Source of the DNA: Blasia pusilla
Lineage: Eukaryota; Marchantiophyta; Marchantiopsida; Blasiales
Reading direction: 5' to 3'
Length of the DNA: 64,000 bases
Assembly: GCA_050084515.1 (NCBI GenBank)
Contig: CM114274.1
Coordinates: forward strand, 10,602,001 to 10,666,000
Below the pieces are notes generated by a model. The model saw only the letters and a list, made by a program, of their open reading frames with translations. It was not told the origin of the DNA and made no database searches. The stretch's first letter is position 1. Every line of letters starts with the position of its first letter. Positions 53,253-64,000 of this stretch are shown here, piece by piece. A program made the position numbers and the translations under genes.

Positions 53253-55894
53253 AGGATCCATATGTCAGATTTGGGAAGAATCTGAGCGAGAGAAAAGACA
53301 CATACAAGTAACGTGGTTCATTTCAAGCATAGCAACGAGCTGTGAAGCTCACCAAACACATCCTGTTGAGTCTATCAGCAAGAATCCTCCGTCTCTCCAT
53401 GTAACTACTCAAGTCTTCTCTCAACAAGCCACTTTTACCCGTCTGCTCCCGAAGTCTCCTCCTCTCAAGACACCTGTTTCTTCTCTGGATACGGATCCTT
53501 TTTGAACTGTTTTGGAAAATTGCTGTCACTCTTTTATCAGTTTCGATCGCCACTCAACACTCACCCTTCGATCCGATTCAGCCAGTCCTTCATCTAGTTG
53601 AGTAAGTAACAAGACACATTCTTCTCTCAAGATACGATTTTATCATACCCCGACTATCAGGCACCGGTGGTATCAGGCGAGGCCATCCATTATTAGCTTC
53701 CTTCGTCTAGAAAAGAATGCCAGTACGTTTAGGCACGTGAATCATTGGCTTCGAATTCCCTAGTTTCTAAAAAATAGGGTTCTTGTTTTGTCACAGGACA
53801 GCATATCATGTGGGACAGTTCAGCGCGTTGTAAACAAGAGCACTCGCTCTCGAAATATTATTACGATTCTGTATATGCTGCACTAGATTTGGAGGCTCTG
53901 CAACGTAGCTATCGTACCTCAATTGGCTCTTACCGATAGGAAAACCTGTGGGCATGCGCACAGATGCAGTAGCTGCATAGATTGCAGATTTTGCAGGTAG
54001 AAGAAAATTGGAAGCGTGTTCAGAATAGGATGGATGATGATATACACTCAATGATGCAAGAACTCTTTCACTAGGTCTAAGCTCTTGAGAGAACAATGGG
54101 CATGGAAGTTTTCTCTCTCCAAGTTTCTTGTGCTACTGAAAGACGTCACAAATAGACAAGTACTTAATTAGTACGTTACCGATGGTCTGACATACTGCTC
54201 CATCCATCTTCGACTTAATGGAGGATGAAATCTATGTGGGGCAGCGAGGAGGATATATTAAAATAGCGGTGAACAATATTATGTGGATCTGGGCTCTATT
54301 TTTTATTCACTTCCCGATATGGATATCGAAACTACAGAACGGATTTTCGAGGATGAGAATGGGAAAGTTCCAAACCAAAACTACGATGGGAGGCTTCTAG
54401 AAACAAGAAGAAATTTATTTTCTGAAACTGGGAACGAATCACAGATTCACAGTGTCCTGAGTCTTAAAATAGGGCCTGGAGTCCAGGTTTTCTGGGCTCA
54501 AATGGGGGCGATGTCGTAAGGCCATCCATGAGGTGTCTGCCTGTCTGAGCTAGTCCTACGGACCTCCAGACGCACATGCACTTAGAGGGAAATAGTCTAA
54601 AGTACAAGTCACAAAGCACGTGTACTTTGTTCGACCAGATAGCCGAGCCAGCGAGGGCAGTCGAATTCTTTCAGGTTTCGGTTAAAGAACATGAAGGGAG
54701 GGTTGTCACTGGGATTCTTCGGAAGACGCGTCAATGAGTCATCTCATCACCTCTCACACCCCCCACAAAGCACATGCAAGACCACTCGAGCATCCGTGAA
54801 GTTGGGGTGTCGAATTTATACGAGACTCAAGAAGAAACACAAGAAAAAATTCCCTCCTGCAAGAGATAGCAACTCATGGATCCCTTAGGTACCTTTCTTC
54901 GACCTTCTCCGACATAGATCGATCACAATGCATCCGTGCAGTAGGTGAGAAGAAACGTACCCTGGCATCCAGACGAATGGGACTCAGTCCAGGTTCTCTC
55001 TAGATGGAGTGAAAATACCTGGAGCACAAGCTGGAGAGTATATATATGAATATTTCTATATATACATAAGTAGGACATGAGATAAGATTCCGAAGTTCTA
55101 AACGCAGGGCTGAGGCCAGGAATCGAAACAGGACAGTTCGCAACTGGTTGTCAACTTGTGTAAGATTTGAAACTTTCACGTGTGGGCATCGACCAGCGAC
55201 TGCTACCATAGAACTGTTGTAATCGATCGTTCGTGAGGATCATCCATAAAACGATAGCGCCACAACTTGTACGATTGCCATCGCAGAGCTGAGTGCGATT
55301 GACACCTAATGCACGTGACAGGACCCTTCAGGACCGCTGCAAGAATCGTCGAAGTCCTTTCGTTTCGGCCTACCGCAGTGCACAGCACATATACACTCGT
55401 GCGTCGATCGAATCCAGGACTCACTTTGTTTCGAGTCTTGGGATTCTATCTTAATCATTCGAATCCTCACAAGCCGCATGGGCCGGCTGTGTGCGTGGTG
55501 TGCGATCATCATTGATCACCAGTTTTTGTGTGCGTTTGTGTCGTGGTGATTGCTCACCGGGCTCTCGAGGGCTTTCCACTTCGACGAGATTTGAGAGGGT
55601 TTGCAATCGAATCCAAAGATATGTTGGATAGGTCAGGGTTCGAGAAGAGCAGTACGCTTCGTAGACGAATTCGGTCCCGGTCTGGTCGAGCTCTAGAATT
55701 GGCGTCTGAGGTCAGACAGAAGCGCCTGTCATAGAATTAAACTGTAATGTATCCTGCGCTTATCCATCCGCGTTTGCAGATCGCTACACAAAGTTGTGAG
55801 ATGGCGGCTTCCCAACCATCGACGAAGTCGAGTGCGATTTGAAGAGGTCGGCTTGTAATTTTCCTTGTAAATTAATCTGATCCAGTTCTACAGC
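53253..55894. other. Intergenic region upstream of the PP2-domain gene
   Basis: Only short frames without recognisable domains are visible. The last few hundred bases probably contain the promoter and 5' UTR of the plus-strand gene. No clear TATA box was identified. Confidence 0.45.
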
Positions 55895-57537
55895 ATGGAT
55901 GTGTCCTCAGAGTCCGAATCAGCCCAAGTGCTGGTGTTCGCTGTCGGGAAATGGATTATTCACAAGGCTGTGGAGGCAGTCGTATATCCGCAAACATGCC
56001 AACAACTCGCTCGCGAGCTGCAGTGTTTAGGTGATTCGACCGAATCTCTCCTCCATTCGTTGCACTTGGCGAGTTCATGGCATTCTGCAAAAGTTTGGTT
56101 CCGAGCTGAGGCCGAATACTGGCAGCTGGGCATAGAGTAATATCATCATCATCCTGTTTCTTCCGAGAGCTCTCGTCCTCCTGGAAATGCCACGACTGTC
56201 TTGCGGACTGAAGTCGACATGAGTCCGATACATAGATCTAGATGTCTTTGTATGAGCGTTCGGTTCGCTGAATTTTTGTTTCTAATGCTGCAAGATTCAG
56301 GTCATGCTTTTGTTTCTGAAAAGCCTTTCGATCGGTGAATCCGTGGGGTTCCGATCTTATGTGTGCGTGTAGACATCTTGCAGGAACATCTTCAGCACGT
56401 TCCTTCATCTAGGCTGATGAAGGTCCAGCAGCCTTGGATCGTCGTCAAGAACCATCTGGATTATGCCATTCGGCTGGTGAACAGATGCAGCCACAGAAGC
56501 AGACTGTACAACTTCCTCATGAACACCGAAAAGGAGATCGTGGACGTTCGAGCGAAGATTCAAATGAGTGTGACGCTTCTGCTCGTGGAACTCCAGTGTC
56601 ACAATCAGAACTCCAATCCGGTGGGTAACTCTGCCCGAGGAAAAACCGAACTCGACGGAACTCGATCTAGTCTAAGAGCGCTTTCAAGTTTCCAGTTTCT
56701 TGCAGCATCTGTGCAATCGATCGAATCCTAGAATTCAGTGTGCATCGCTATCGGTTTCGAATCCTGACTAGTGCGTGATTTCTGTTGGATCTGAAGGCGA
56801 CCTCGCGGAAGAAACCCATCGCATCATCAACGTACAGCATCAAAATTGTCGCAGCTAGCATACCAGCCTCAACGATCTCTGGTGCTCAATCCCACACGAA
56901 GCCTAGAGCTGTGCAGGTGTGGGAGGCTTCCAACGAAGCGCTCGTGTCCGCACGGTCGTTCTCCATAGCTTGGGGGAACGAACCCACATTCTGGCGCTGG
57001 ATTCGAACGAAGCCCGAATCGTGTAGCTACTTCTCAGAGGTCGCGTACCTGGACAGAGTCGCATGGCTGGAGCTCAGCGCCAGAGCGAGCTTCCGTCTGC
57101 TCCCAGGGAAGTACACGATTTCTTGGCGGGTCAAAATCGGCCATAGCTATCTGCAGGCGAGCTCCCACGGCTGGAACACTCATCCCGTGCAGTTCGCCTT
57201 CTGCACAAACATCGATGGGCAGTCGGGCCAGTGCAGGACTCTGCTCGAACCCAGCGGCTGGCAGAGGGCTGGCTGCAACATCAGGAACGTGGAGGACGGG
57301 TGGAAGGAGTTCGACATAGGGAACTTGGTCATATCTCCAGACAACGAAAAACCGGTCGATCTCAAGGTGTCGATGATGGAAACGGAGGGTGAGCACTGGA
57401 AAGGGGATATTTACCTAGACGGGGTCGTCGTTCGACCCACCTCGCATCTGGTGGATATACAAGACTATTACGCTGACTCCGAGGACGAGTACTACGATCA
57501 CGAGCCCGATTATTTCGAGGAAGATCTATTCAGCTGA
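55895..57537 (+). CDS. Helical N-terminal domain (RPW8/HeLo-like?) plus PP2/Nictaba lectin protein
   Basis: Spliced gene with three visible coding blocks. Block 1 (ATG 55895 to about 56136) has LVFAVGKWIIHKAVEAV and LARELQCLGDSTESLL. Block 2 (about 56373/56384 to 56624) has LDYAIRLVNRCSHRSRLYNF and EIVDVRAKIQMSVTLLLVEL. Block 3 (from about 56790-56870 to the stop at 57537) holds a complete PP2 domain: SFSIAWGNEPTFWRWIRT, EVAYLDRVAWLEL, YTISWRVKIG, GWKEFDIGN and HWKGDIYLDGVVVRP. An acidic tail (DSEDEYYDHEPDYFEED) ends it. The donor GTAACT at 56625 is convincing; the other junctions are uncertain. PP2/Nictaba domains bind N-acetylglucosamine oligomers or glycoproteins. The amphipathic helical N-terminus resembles RPW8/HeLo bundles of plant immune proteins, an inference from pattern only. 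Confidence 0.75.
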
Positions 57538-57747
57538 GCTCCAGAGGTCGTCGATGGATCTGGATCTAGATGGGGGTGGACGAGGGAGGGAATCGATCTT
57601 ATCTATTGCAGCGCTGAGAACGAGGATGATGATGTATGTATGTATATGCATAGGGGTCAGAGAATAATCTGGTGCGAGTAGGGTACAGGTCCCGACCAGA
57701 ACCTCGTGCATCCTGAGGTGGGTTCGATGGATAGGATATGGCAGTCT
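57538..57747. other. 3' flank of the PP2 gene
   Basis: Probable 3' UTR. Short (atgt)n-like repeat near 57632-57650. Confidence 0.4.
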
Positions 57748-58215
57748 TCATGAGCATACTTCTACGGATCCGTAGTAGTGATGGTCGAGAATCCCTTCAA
57801 GATGGCTACTACAGCTTCTGCCACTCAGATTTCCAGCTGCACATATGCATCCACTCTCCTCGGCAATTTTGCGAGCTCTAGAGTCGGATAAGGTTGTATT
57901 CGAAGACAATCCCAGAGAGACCCAGAAGATGTGTGTGTGTGTGTGTAATATGTACCTATGAGAAGATGAAATTTTCCTCTGGAGTCCCACTTCCCATGTC
58001 TTCATCCACCCTCTCAGGTTCCGAGAGATCTGAAGCTCAACGACGACGGATCGAAATCTGTACATATCACGAGAATGTAGGGAGACCCATCCCCACAAGA
58101 GGAATCCATAGCCGCGTCCCCTAGCGATATCCACCATGTCTCTCTCCACACTCTTCACACACTTCGGGAAGGGGATGCATAGCCAGTGAATGGTAGAGAA
58201 TGCTGTCCTATCCAT
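57748..58215 (-). CDS. Weak candidate exon, unknown protein
   Basis: A 155-codon minus-strand frame whose ATG at 58215 directly follows a strong splice-acceptor context (a run of about 18 T/C ending in CAG). Near its start it reads IHWLCIPFPKCVKSVERDMV; later it runs through a (CA)n microsatellite, which argues against coding to the end. A donor-like CGTACGTATATG lies upstream at about 58280-58290, and a TATA box at 58719-58725. It may be a gene with a 5' intron. No family recognised. Confidence 0.25.
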   Translation of the reverse strand: MDRTAFSTIHWLCIPFPKCVKSVERDMVDIARGRGYGFLLWGWVSLHSRDMYRFRSVVVELQISRNLRGWMKTWEVGLQRKISSSHRYILHTHTHIFWVSLGLSSNTTLSDSRARKIAEESGCICAAGNLSGRSCSSHLEGILDHHYYGSVEVCS

Positions 58216-58522
58216 CTGAAAAAAAGAAAAAAAACAAATATGGAATAGCTTATCGATCTCTCGCTATGCGTCCCTAGACATATACGTACGATTATGCTGA
58301 GGCCACACACAGATCACGTCTGGGTCGAAACTCGACACACAGCAGTCAGGAAAGTGAATAATGTCGGTGTTCGACGCGCTCATGGACGTAGCTGTAGCTG
58401 TAGGTGGGTGGCTCGAGCTCGAGCCTAGCTCCAGATCTCCAGATTCGAAGCTTGCGCTGGAGTTGTGAGAGTCCGAGATGGTCTGCAGTCGATGCTCCCC
58501 AAGCACTGCACCGCTGAATCAA

Positions 58523-58678
58523 TCAGTGGATCACTTCCCCGGTAAGAAAAAGAAGCCCGACTTCGAAGGTCCTGATCGCGAGTCTGTTGAAAGCTACAAG
58601 AAACTCGTTGCGACTCATCTGCTCCAACTCCAGATCTCCCCGAGACCGACTATTACGAGGAGTGTGCCCCATATTCAT
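58523..58678 (-). CDS. Weak candidate first exon or short ORF, unknown
   Basis: A 51-residue minus-strand frame starting at an ATG about 45 bases downstream of the TATA box, with SRGDLELEQMSRNEF and LAIRTFEVGLLFL. It might be the first exon of the gene suggested at 57748-58215, or an upstream ORF. No family recognised. Confidence 0.25.
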   Translation of the reverse strand: MNMGHTPRNSRSRGDLELEQMSRNEFLVAFNRLAIRTFEVGLLFLTGEVIH

Positions 58679-58718
58679 AATGGCGCCATGATGGAGAGCC
58701 TCCCATGTGAAATTTCAA

Positions 58719-58725
58719 TTTATAT
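58719..58725 (-). promoter_or_regulatory. Putative TATA box for a minus-strand transcript
   Basis: The minus strand reads TACTATATAAATT, about 45 bases before the first minus-strand ATG at 58678. Confidence 0.4.
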
Positions 58726-58729
58726 AGTA

Positions 58730-59329
58730 CGCGGACTGGTTTGTTTCAAAGCCTCGGCTCTCCTTCTTTCTCTCTTTCCCCGTTCCGAAATAGCCACATT
58801 TCTTTCTTATGGTTATATATTTCTTGTGGTTTTATATATGCATAAGTCACTTCATAAGAAATAACCACATTTATGTCTTTTGGCTACATATGCTTAAGTC
58901 ACATCATATGCAAACAACTACTGTGGCTCATTCCACACACAAGGATTATATGCATAACATGCATAAGACTTTGCTGGTTTCACAATAGATACAAATGAGA
59001 TGCTTCTTTCCCATTTCTACTCTCTTCACAAGTAGTGAAGAGTAGTTCAAGCCCCTACAATTGAAGTCTCCTCAAGAAAACTGGCCCCTCCTCCTTCTCT
59101 CTCTCCAATACTACTACTTCCATACTAGCGAAAAACCTTACTTAAAGGAACATGCTCCTTTTATCTCTTCTTTTTTTCATCTCAATCAAATATTGCTCAC
59201 TTATCAAATCAATCCATAAATCTCATTCACTCTAAGATAAGTTACAAGACTTTCTTTCTTAGACAATATTCACTTTCTCTTGTTATCTTATCATAACTTT
59301 AAATCATAAAAGAAATAATGATGGCTAAA
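58730..59329. other. AT-rich flank, possibly LTR remnant of copia E
   Basis: No gene. It lies where the 3' LTR of the decayed copia element (59330-60920) would be, but no matching 5' copy was found in the window. Confidence 0.35.
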
Positions 59330-60920
59330 AGAAATAAAGCATGCATTGAACTTCTCCATTTGCATTGTTTCAGCGAGTACATTTGTTGCATTTTCCTTTG
59401 CGTTTGTCTTTTGAAGACATATCATATTCTTCCCATCAACAATCAACTCATTGATATAATAGTATCCTAAGTCAATGTGCTTTGTCTATGAAAGATACAC
59501 TCAATATTCTTAGCTAGATATATAGCACTTTACAAGTTTTTCTAGACATATCGGACTTTCGATCACATTGAAACAATTGTTCCATGATTGTGCCAAATTG
59601 ACAAAGACCAACTTGTTGTCGGACATTCATTGAAAAATATTTTCTCATATGTACTTACATGAAATGACAAAAAAATAGTTTGATTCAAGTGTCCTTCCAA
59701 GTCGTAGTGTCAAGGCTCTAATGAACTGACTTAAAAGGACCCAATTAGAATTTGAGTTCCCACTTGGTCATGATCTTCCTAAGAAGAAATATTGTATGAT
59801 CCCATACATCAAAATGTACATAGTCGAGAACCCCTTTGCTATGATGAATGACGATCTTGAAACTAACTTGGCGTTGCTTACCAAAAATGCAATATTCACA
59901 CAAATCAAGCTTGCTTGACTTGATACCTTTGAAGAATTTTCCTTTATTAAGTTCCATAAGTCCTCTCTCACGCATGTGACTCGGTAAACCATGCCATAGA
60001 CTTCTTTTATCAAGTGTAGCTCCACTTGACCAATTCAAACAAGTTTCCACACTTCTTTCTCTTCATTATAACAAGAGCATAGTTAGAAACCATAAGTACT
60101 TTTTTTCTTCAATCTACTTCTAACTAGTCTTTGTATTTAGGGCACCTAAGGAGATCAGATTTTTATGTAAATCAGGAACATGATGCACATCGGTCAAAAT
60201 CCTAATAATCCCATCAAATATCTTGGCGTGGATTGCTCCAATTCCAACGAATTTACAAGATATGTCATTTCCCATCAACATTATTCCACCATTGAATGAG
60301 AAATGCCTAAGTAACCACTCCTTATGTGGATATGTATGGTATGGTATGATATGATATGATATGAGCAACCTCCGATGTTTGACTTTAGCCTTATTAAATC
60401 CAAATCTGGATTTAGACCTTGATCTACCTCTTTGGTGCTTCTTATTGGTAGGTCTATCCCTTACAAGAAGGGCATCATAAAATCTCTCCTCATCCATGGA
60501 TTTTTTCTTCTTCATTTCATTTGATGAGAATGGGGCAATGACTTCTTCAAGCCCCCTATGGTATCTTTTCCATACAATAAGGTTGTCACAATAAGATGAC
60601 GAAAAATTTTAAACTAGGTGAGTAAGATATTTTTCATCTTCCATTTGAACATCCATACTAAGTTCACAAACAATCTTCTTGAACATCATAACAAGACTTA
60701 ACCTTGTAGTACTTCCTCTCTAAGACTCATATTAATTTCCTCCCATTCCTCATCCATCTTATCTCCATGTTGTATGCCCAAAGCTTGATGTAACGGAGCA
60801 GATCTTTCCCTTTGAGTTCCCATAACCCAAAATGCTTTTTCCCATGTACTTCTCATCTACTTTAAGACTTTCCTAACTTCTCAATCCAATTTCAGACTTT
60901 ATTAACTTCACAATAGATAA
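59330..60920 (-). mobile_element. Decayed Ty1/copia element E
   Basis: Minus-strand remnants in copia order. Gag tail with RGRSRSKSRFGFN and protease-region MLMGNDISCKFVGIG, DVHHVPDLHKNLISLGAL lie at 60120-60515. The pre-integrase block MRERGLMELNKGKFFKGIKS, LCEYCIFGKQRQVSF lies at 59745-60050, and an RNase H end with KHIDLRYYYINELI lies near 59400-59490. The integrase core and RT are missing, so a large internal deletion has occurred. The family differs from copia D. Confidence 0.75.
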
Positions 60921-61711
60921 TACAATAGGGAGTGAAAGTGCCTTTCCCCAGTCTAGCTACTCATATCTGGTTGTGTGACTCCTCTAATGGTATCTCCCAA
61001 TAAAATACCTACAATCAAAGTCTCGTCTAGAAATCTGCCCGAGACCTTCACTTATACCGGAACATTCTCCTTTATCTTCTGGAAATGTACTTTTGTACTC
61101 TGAATGGCTCCTCTCTCGCCGTGAGAAAAGACGTTCTTTCTTAATAGCATAATAAATTAAATAGAACACACTTAATAGCATACATTCATGATGAGAGTTG
61201 AACTCTCGGTGTTAGGCGACACGGTCGCTTCTGAGCAGTCCCATCCCATCGAGCGCAGAACGCTGCAGCATCACAGTACGTAAAGAGAGAACCGCACGCG
61301 CGCGCGCTACGAATTCCGTATCCAAAAGCAGATTGCCTGCTTTTATTGTATGTGTGCAACGTCGTGCGTATCGTATCGTATCGGCTGTCACGCGTTCGCT
61401 CGTCGCACGAGTGAGGCGGAGGATTCTGGTTCCCTTCCCTTGTGCGGAGAATGCTTGCCTGCTTGCTGGGATCTCAACTTCCTTCCGATTTCGTTCCAAA
61501 GCCGCTCCGAGTTCCCGGCGACCTCGTTCGCATCGCGGTGGAGTGAGTGGCGAGCGCGAGCAGAGGATTGGAGCGATTCGGCTTCGCATGTGAGGACGCG
61601 TCGACCGGTGAACGCGGGGGGGTCGCGTCATTTGGGCTCGAGCATCGCATCCATATCGATCGAGGAAGCCGTGTCGGGGGGAGAGACGAAGAAGCCTCGG
61701 CAAACGAATGC
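60921..61711. other. Intergenic; probable 5' region of the small gene at 61712
   Basis: AT-rich up to about 61200, then GC-rich with a (CG)n run near 61300. Overlapping open frames on both strands reflect base composition. No domain recognised. Confidence 0.4.
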
Positions 61712-61996
61712 ATGGAGTCCGCGGACACCGCGAGGAGTCACGACCACCATTTCAACATGCTCCTTCAACGGCTACAGAAGGAATCCACTCTGCGCCGAGT
61801 GAGAAACCTGCACCCCGAGACGCGCCACAAACTCCAGGAGAAGCTGGACGATCAGTTCATCGCGAGTCTGAGCGCCGACCCGAGCAAGAAATCCCCGCCG
61901 CGGATGGACTGGAGAGTCCTCCGAGAGGAGAACCAACGCAAGAAGAAGCTGGAAGCGGACGTCCCTGCGAAAGGTGGAGCCGGGAAAAAACGGTGA
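61712..61996 (+). CDS. Small basic protein of unknown function
   Basis: A 94-residue frame from the ATG at 61712 to a stop at 61996. It has a helical, charged core (NMLLQRLQKESTLRRVRNLH, HKLQEKLDDQFIASLSADPS), then RMDWRVLREENQRKKKLEAD and a lysine-rich end (GGAGKKR). The frame stays open upstream to 61547 but without an ATG. No signal peptide or membrane segment. The last ~40 residues look like a nuclear-localisation-type basic tail. Codon use is GC-rich like the neighbouring host genes. No family recognised; it may be the terminal exon of a longer gene. Confidence 0.4.
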   Translation: MESADTARSHDHHFNMLLQRLQKESTLRRVRNLHPETRHKLQEKLDDQFIASLSADPSKKSPPRMDWRVLREENQRKKKLEADVPAKGGAGKKR

Positions 61997-63386
61997 AAAT
62001 CGAAGCCGCGCACTCACTGAGATCACGCTGCACCGGAAGGAGCGTTTCTTTCTTTCTGGTACCGTACGGGACTCACTCACTCACTCGGTGCGGATTCACT
62101 GACCACCGAAGGGCCGCTGGTGACTGGAGTTTCGTGGGTTTCTGTGATCACCCGGAGGATTACCGTGATCGCCATACCTCGCCATGATTACGCGTCCGTT
62201 ATACGCCGGGATACCGCGCTTATGGGCGAGTGGTATCCCGGCGGAGAGCCTGACGGTACCGTGAAGGGGAGGCGTCGGGAGAAACCCTCGAAACTCTATT
62301 TCGTGTCGAGGAGTCATTTCCGTCCCACCCGGACGGGCGGACGGGCGGACTATCGCACGTCCGGGTGAGAACACTGAGTAGCGATGAGCAGGATCTTAGA
62401 GAATTTGTGCAGATCCGCAGTCTCCGTTCCCGTTCCGTGAGTATGATGAAGCGAACGATAGTCGAAGAGCGCGCTTAGCTCCAGAAATGGATCTCGATTT
62501 CCGCGATTGTACGACAGGAGCCTCTGGCGCAGTCGCACCGAAATGAGATGAGTCTTGAGAATCTCACTTTCCTACAAGCAACGCTGTTCCGAGTCGAGTC
62601 GGGACTCGGGATCGCTCGCTTACACGGCCCAGAGCTCGCCGGTCAGACGCAAGCGCACCGGGAGATAGATATACTTTGACTGAAAGAAAGGACCACTTCC
62701 GCGCATGAATGTTTCTTCTCCCACCAACGTCGACACGGATTCCGAATTCTTCCGGCCGATGGTCAGTGCAGTCAGTCAGCGTCCACCTAAACCCCGAAAC
62801 GAGAACGCACGCGATGCGATTTTCGGAATCCCTCCGTATCATGAAACGCACTCGAAGCGCTCGAGCGGCACCGTGTCGAAGTGTATGTAGCACGGGGGAC
62901 CGACTCCGAGGCGTCTCGGGAGCTGTAGACACCATTCCAGATCTCGCACGGCAGACCTTGCTTTGCAGTACAAATCGGACTCGTCGGCTACGCGTCTGTT
63001 CTTAAGACTAAGAGTCCTTAGTGGTTGTGGTGGATGATCCAAATCATACTCCGGAGAAAGTCGGGTGACAGTTTTACTATTACCTTTAATAAATGACCTT
63101 TAATAGATACAATTAACAATACGAAGTTGGGGATAAATTTTCAAAAAGAGATGTTTCATAACATAAAATTTCAAGTTTTTTAATTTTCAAAATAAATAGG
63201 AACCTTGGATTTTCAAGATAGAAGAGAAAGAGAGAGTAGGAAACAAAATTTCCATGGAATATTTTAAATGTTAAATCTCAAAGGTAGACAAGGCTCATAA
63301 GAGATGGGGAATAAAATTTTCAGGAAGGCGGAGAAAATGAAATAGATTGGTTGGAAGAGATTGAATTTCTCTTACCTTCTCTATTG
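61997..63386. other. Intergenic with two short hairpins
   Basis: GC-rich up to about 63000, then AT-rich. It contains hairpins at 62204-62243 (12-bp perfect stem cgccgggatacc/ggtatcccggcg) and 62326-62367 (10-bp stem cacccggacg/cgtccgggtg). Open frames on both strands near 62560-63005 lack recognisable domains. Confidence 0.45.
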
Positions 63387-64000
63387 TGTCGTGCGCATAC
63401 ACATCGCTACACAACATACCTCGTTGTTACCAAACACACACACAAACACGCACGATCCCATGCTAACTCATGGCATCCAAACAACGAGACAAGAAGTACC
63501 AAAATATCTCCAATAAAATAAGATCCTATCTCTCTCACAACACCATAGATCTCATATGTATGCACTCTCACATGTCTCTCTCAATGTCAAACCAGACCCA
63601 CTCTCCTAATGAGAGGCTTGGATTACACACACAAGCCAAGCAAGACCATAGCTCCGCCTCCTCATGCCAAGAGGTTCAACAAAGAGAAAATGAGCTCTCA
63701 AGCTCTCCCTCCTTGAGGTATACCCCTCTCCTCTCCCAAACTCTCTCCATGGTAACCTATGTTCCCAAGTCACCTCCTATGCTCTTAACCTCATGTAGGA
63801 GGTCAAGGGCCACTGATCAAAAATAGAAAGTTGATCATATACTCAAAATGGTACTTACCTAAAATAGTAAGTTTCTCAATATGGCTCTAAATGAGGCGAA
63901 ACGAAGGGGAAATCTGCTCTCTCAGGTTTCACGGTGCCTCAGCAGGTCATCCTCGACCTACTGAACCTGTCCTCCACTACTTATGAAGGTGCTCTACTAG
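63387..64000 (-). mobile_element. gypsy-B-type terminal repeat (module 2 + module 1), truncated by window edge
   Basis: In minus orientation it reads module 1 (63514 to beyond 64000) followed by module 2 (63387-63513) ending GCGCACGACA. The TATA box region and the polymorphic stretch with ggagagtgggt are closer to the 3' copy of gypsy-B than to the 5' one. It is either a solo repeat or the 3' end of an element extending beyond the right edge. Confidence 0.85.

Noticed and set aside
56745-56765. A GGTTTCGAATCC word resembling the B box of a tRNA gene
   Set aside because: No A box, acceptor stem or anticodon arm could be fitted around it; it lies in the intron or exon boundary region of the PP2 gene.
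62564-63005. Overlapping ORFs on both strands resembling a gene pair
   Set aside because: Open frames on both strands are expected in this GC-rich stretch; no domain, splice pattern or start context supports either.

Overview
The window is nuclear DNA of a streptophyte plant. The host genes are plant-type: two arabinogalactan-peptide genes with GPI-anchor signals, a dynamin-related GTPase of the DRP4/Mx-like class, and a protein ending in a phloem-protein-2 (PP2/Nictaba) lectin domain. Introns are short, genes are sparse, and about half of the sequence is retrotransposon. The gene set and the DNA-methyltransferase-carrying Ty3/gypsy elements point to an early-diverging lineage (bryophyte, lycophyte or charophyte alga). 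The species cannot be named from sequence alone.

Layout. 1-6225: 5' part of a minus-strand gypsy element (gypsy-A) that runs off the left edge. 6226-9085: no gene, one foldback. 9086-9664: old solo LTR. 9665-18300: a host island with two tandem AG-peptide genes (minus strand), a degenerate ~215-bp tandem repeat and a 45-bp minisatellite. 18800-19860: 3' end of a non-LTR retrotransposon. 20837-22984: intact dynamin-related gene (minus). 24188-48993: a nest of elements. A copia element (minus) carries gypsy-C (24665-44516, minus) in its RNase H region. Gypsy-C in turn carries gypsy-B (26298-36127, plus) in its integrase and a solo LTR (39320-40594) in its methyltransferase. 48994-50110: decayed dynamin pseudogene that received the copia element. 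50111-53260: AT-rich DNA, a decayed LTR, a second non-LTR fragment and a 36-bp minisatellite. 55895-57537: the PP2-domain gene. 57748-58730: a weak candidate gene. 59330-60920: a second, ruined copia element. 61712-61996: a small basic protein. 63387-64000: LTR of another gypsy-B relative leaving the window.

The most interesting system is the gypsy family (A, B, C). All three encode, between protease and reverse transcriptase, a cytosine-5 DNA methyltransferase of DNMT3/DRM-like type with a PCQ catalytic motif. In gypsy-B the integrase ends in a PHD finger in place of the chromodomain of chromoviruses; gypsy-C keeps the last part of the same finger. The terminal repeats of B and C are split. 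The 5' repeat is only module 1, whereas the polypurine tract is followed by module 2, module 1, module 2. This resembles the split direct repeats of Ngaro/PAT elements, although these elements have a DDE integrase and no tyrosine recombinase is seen. All copies carry stops, frameshifts or deletions and are dead. They do record a retroelement combining a DNA-methylation writer, a likely histone reader and an unusual terminal organisation.
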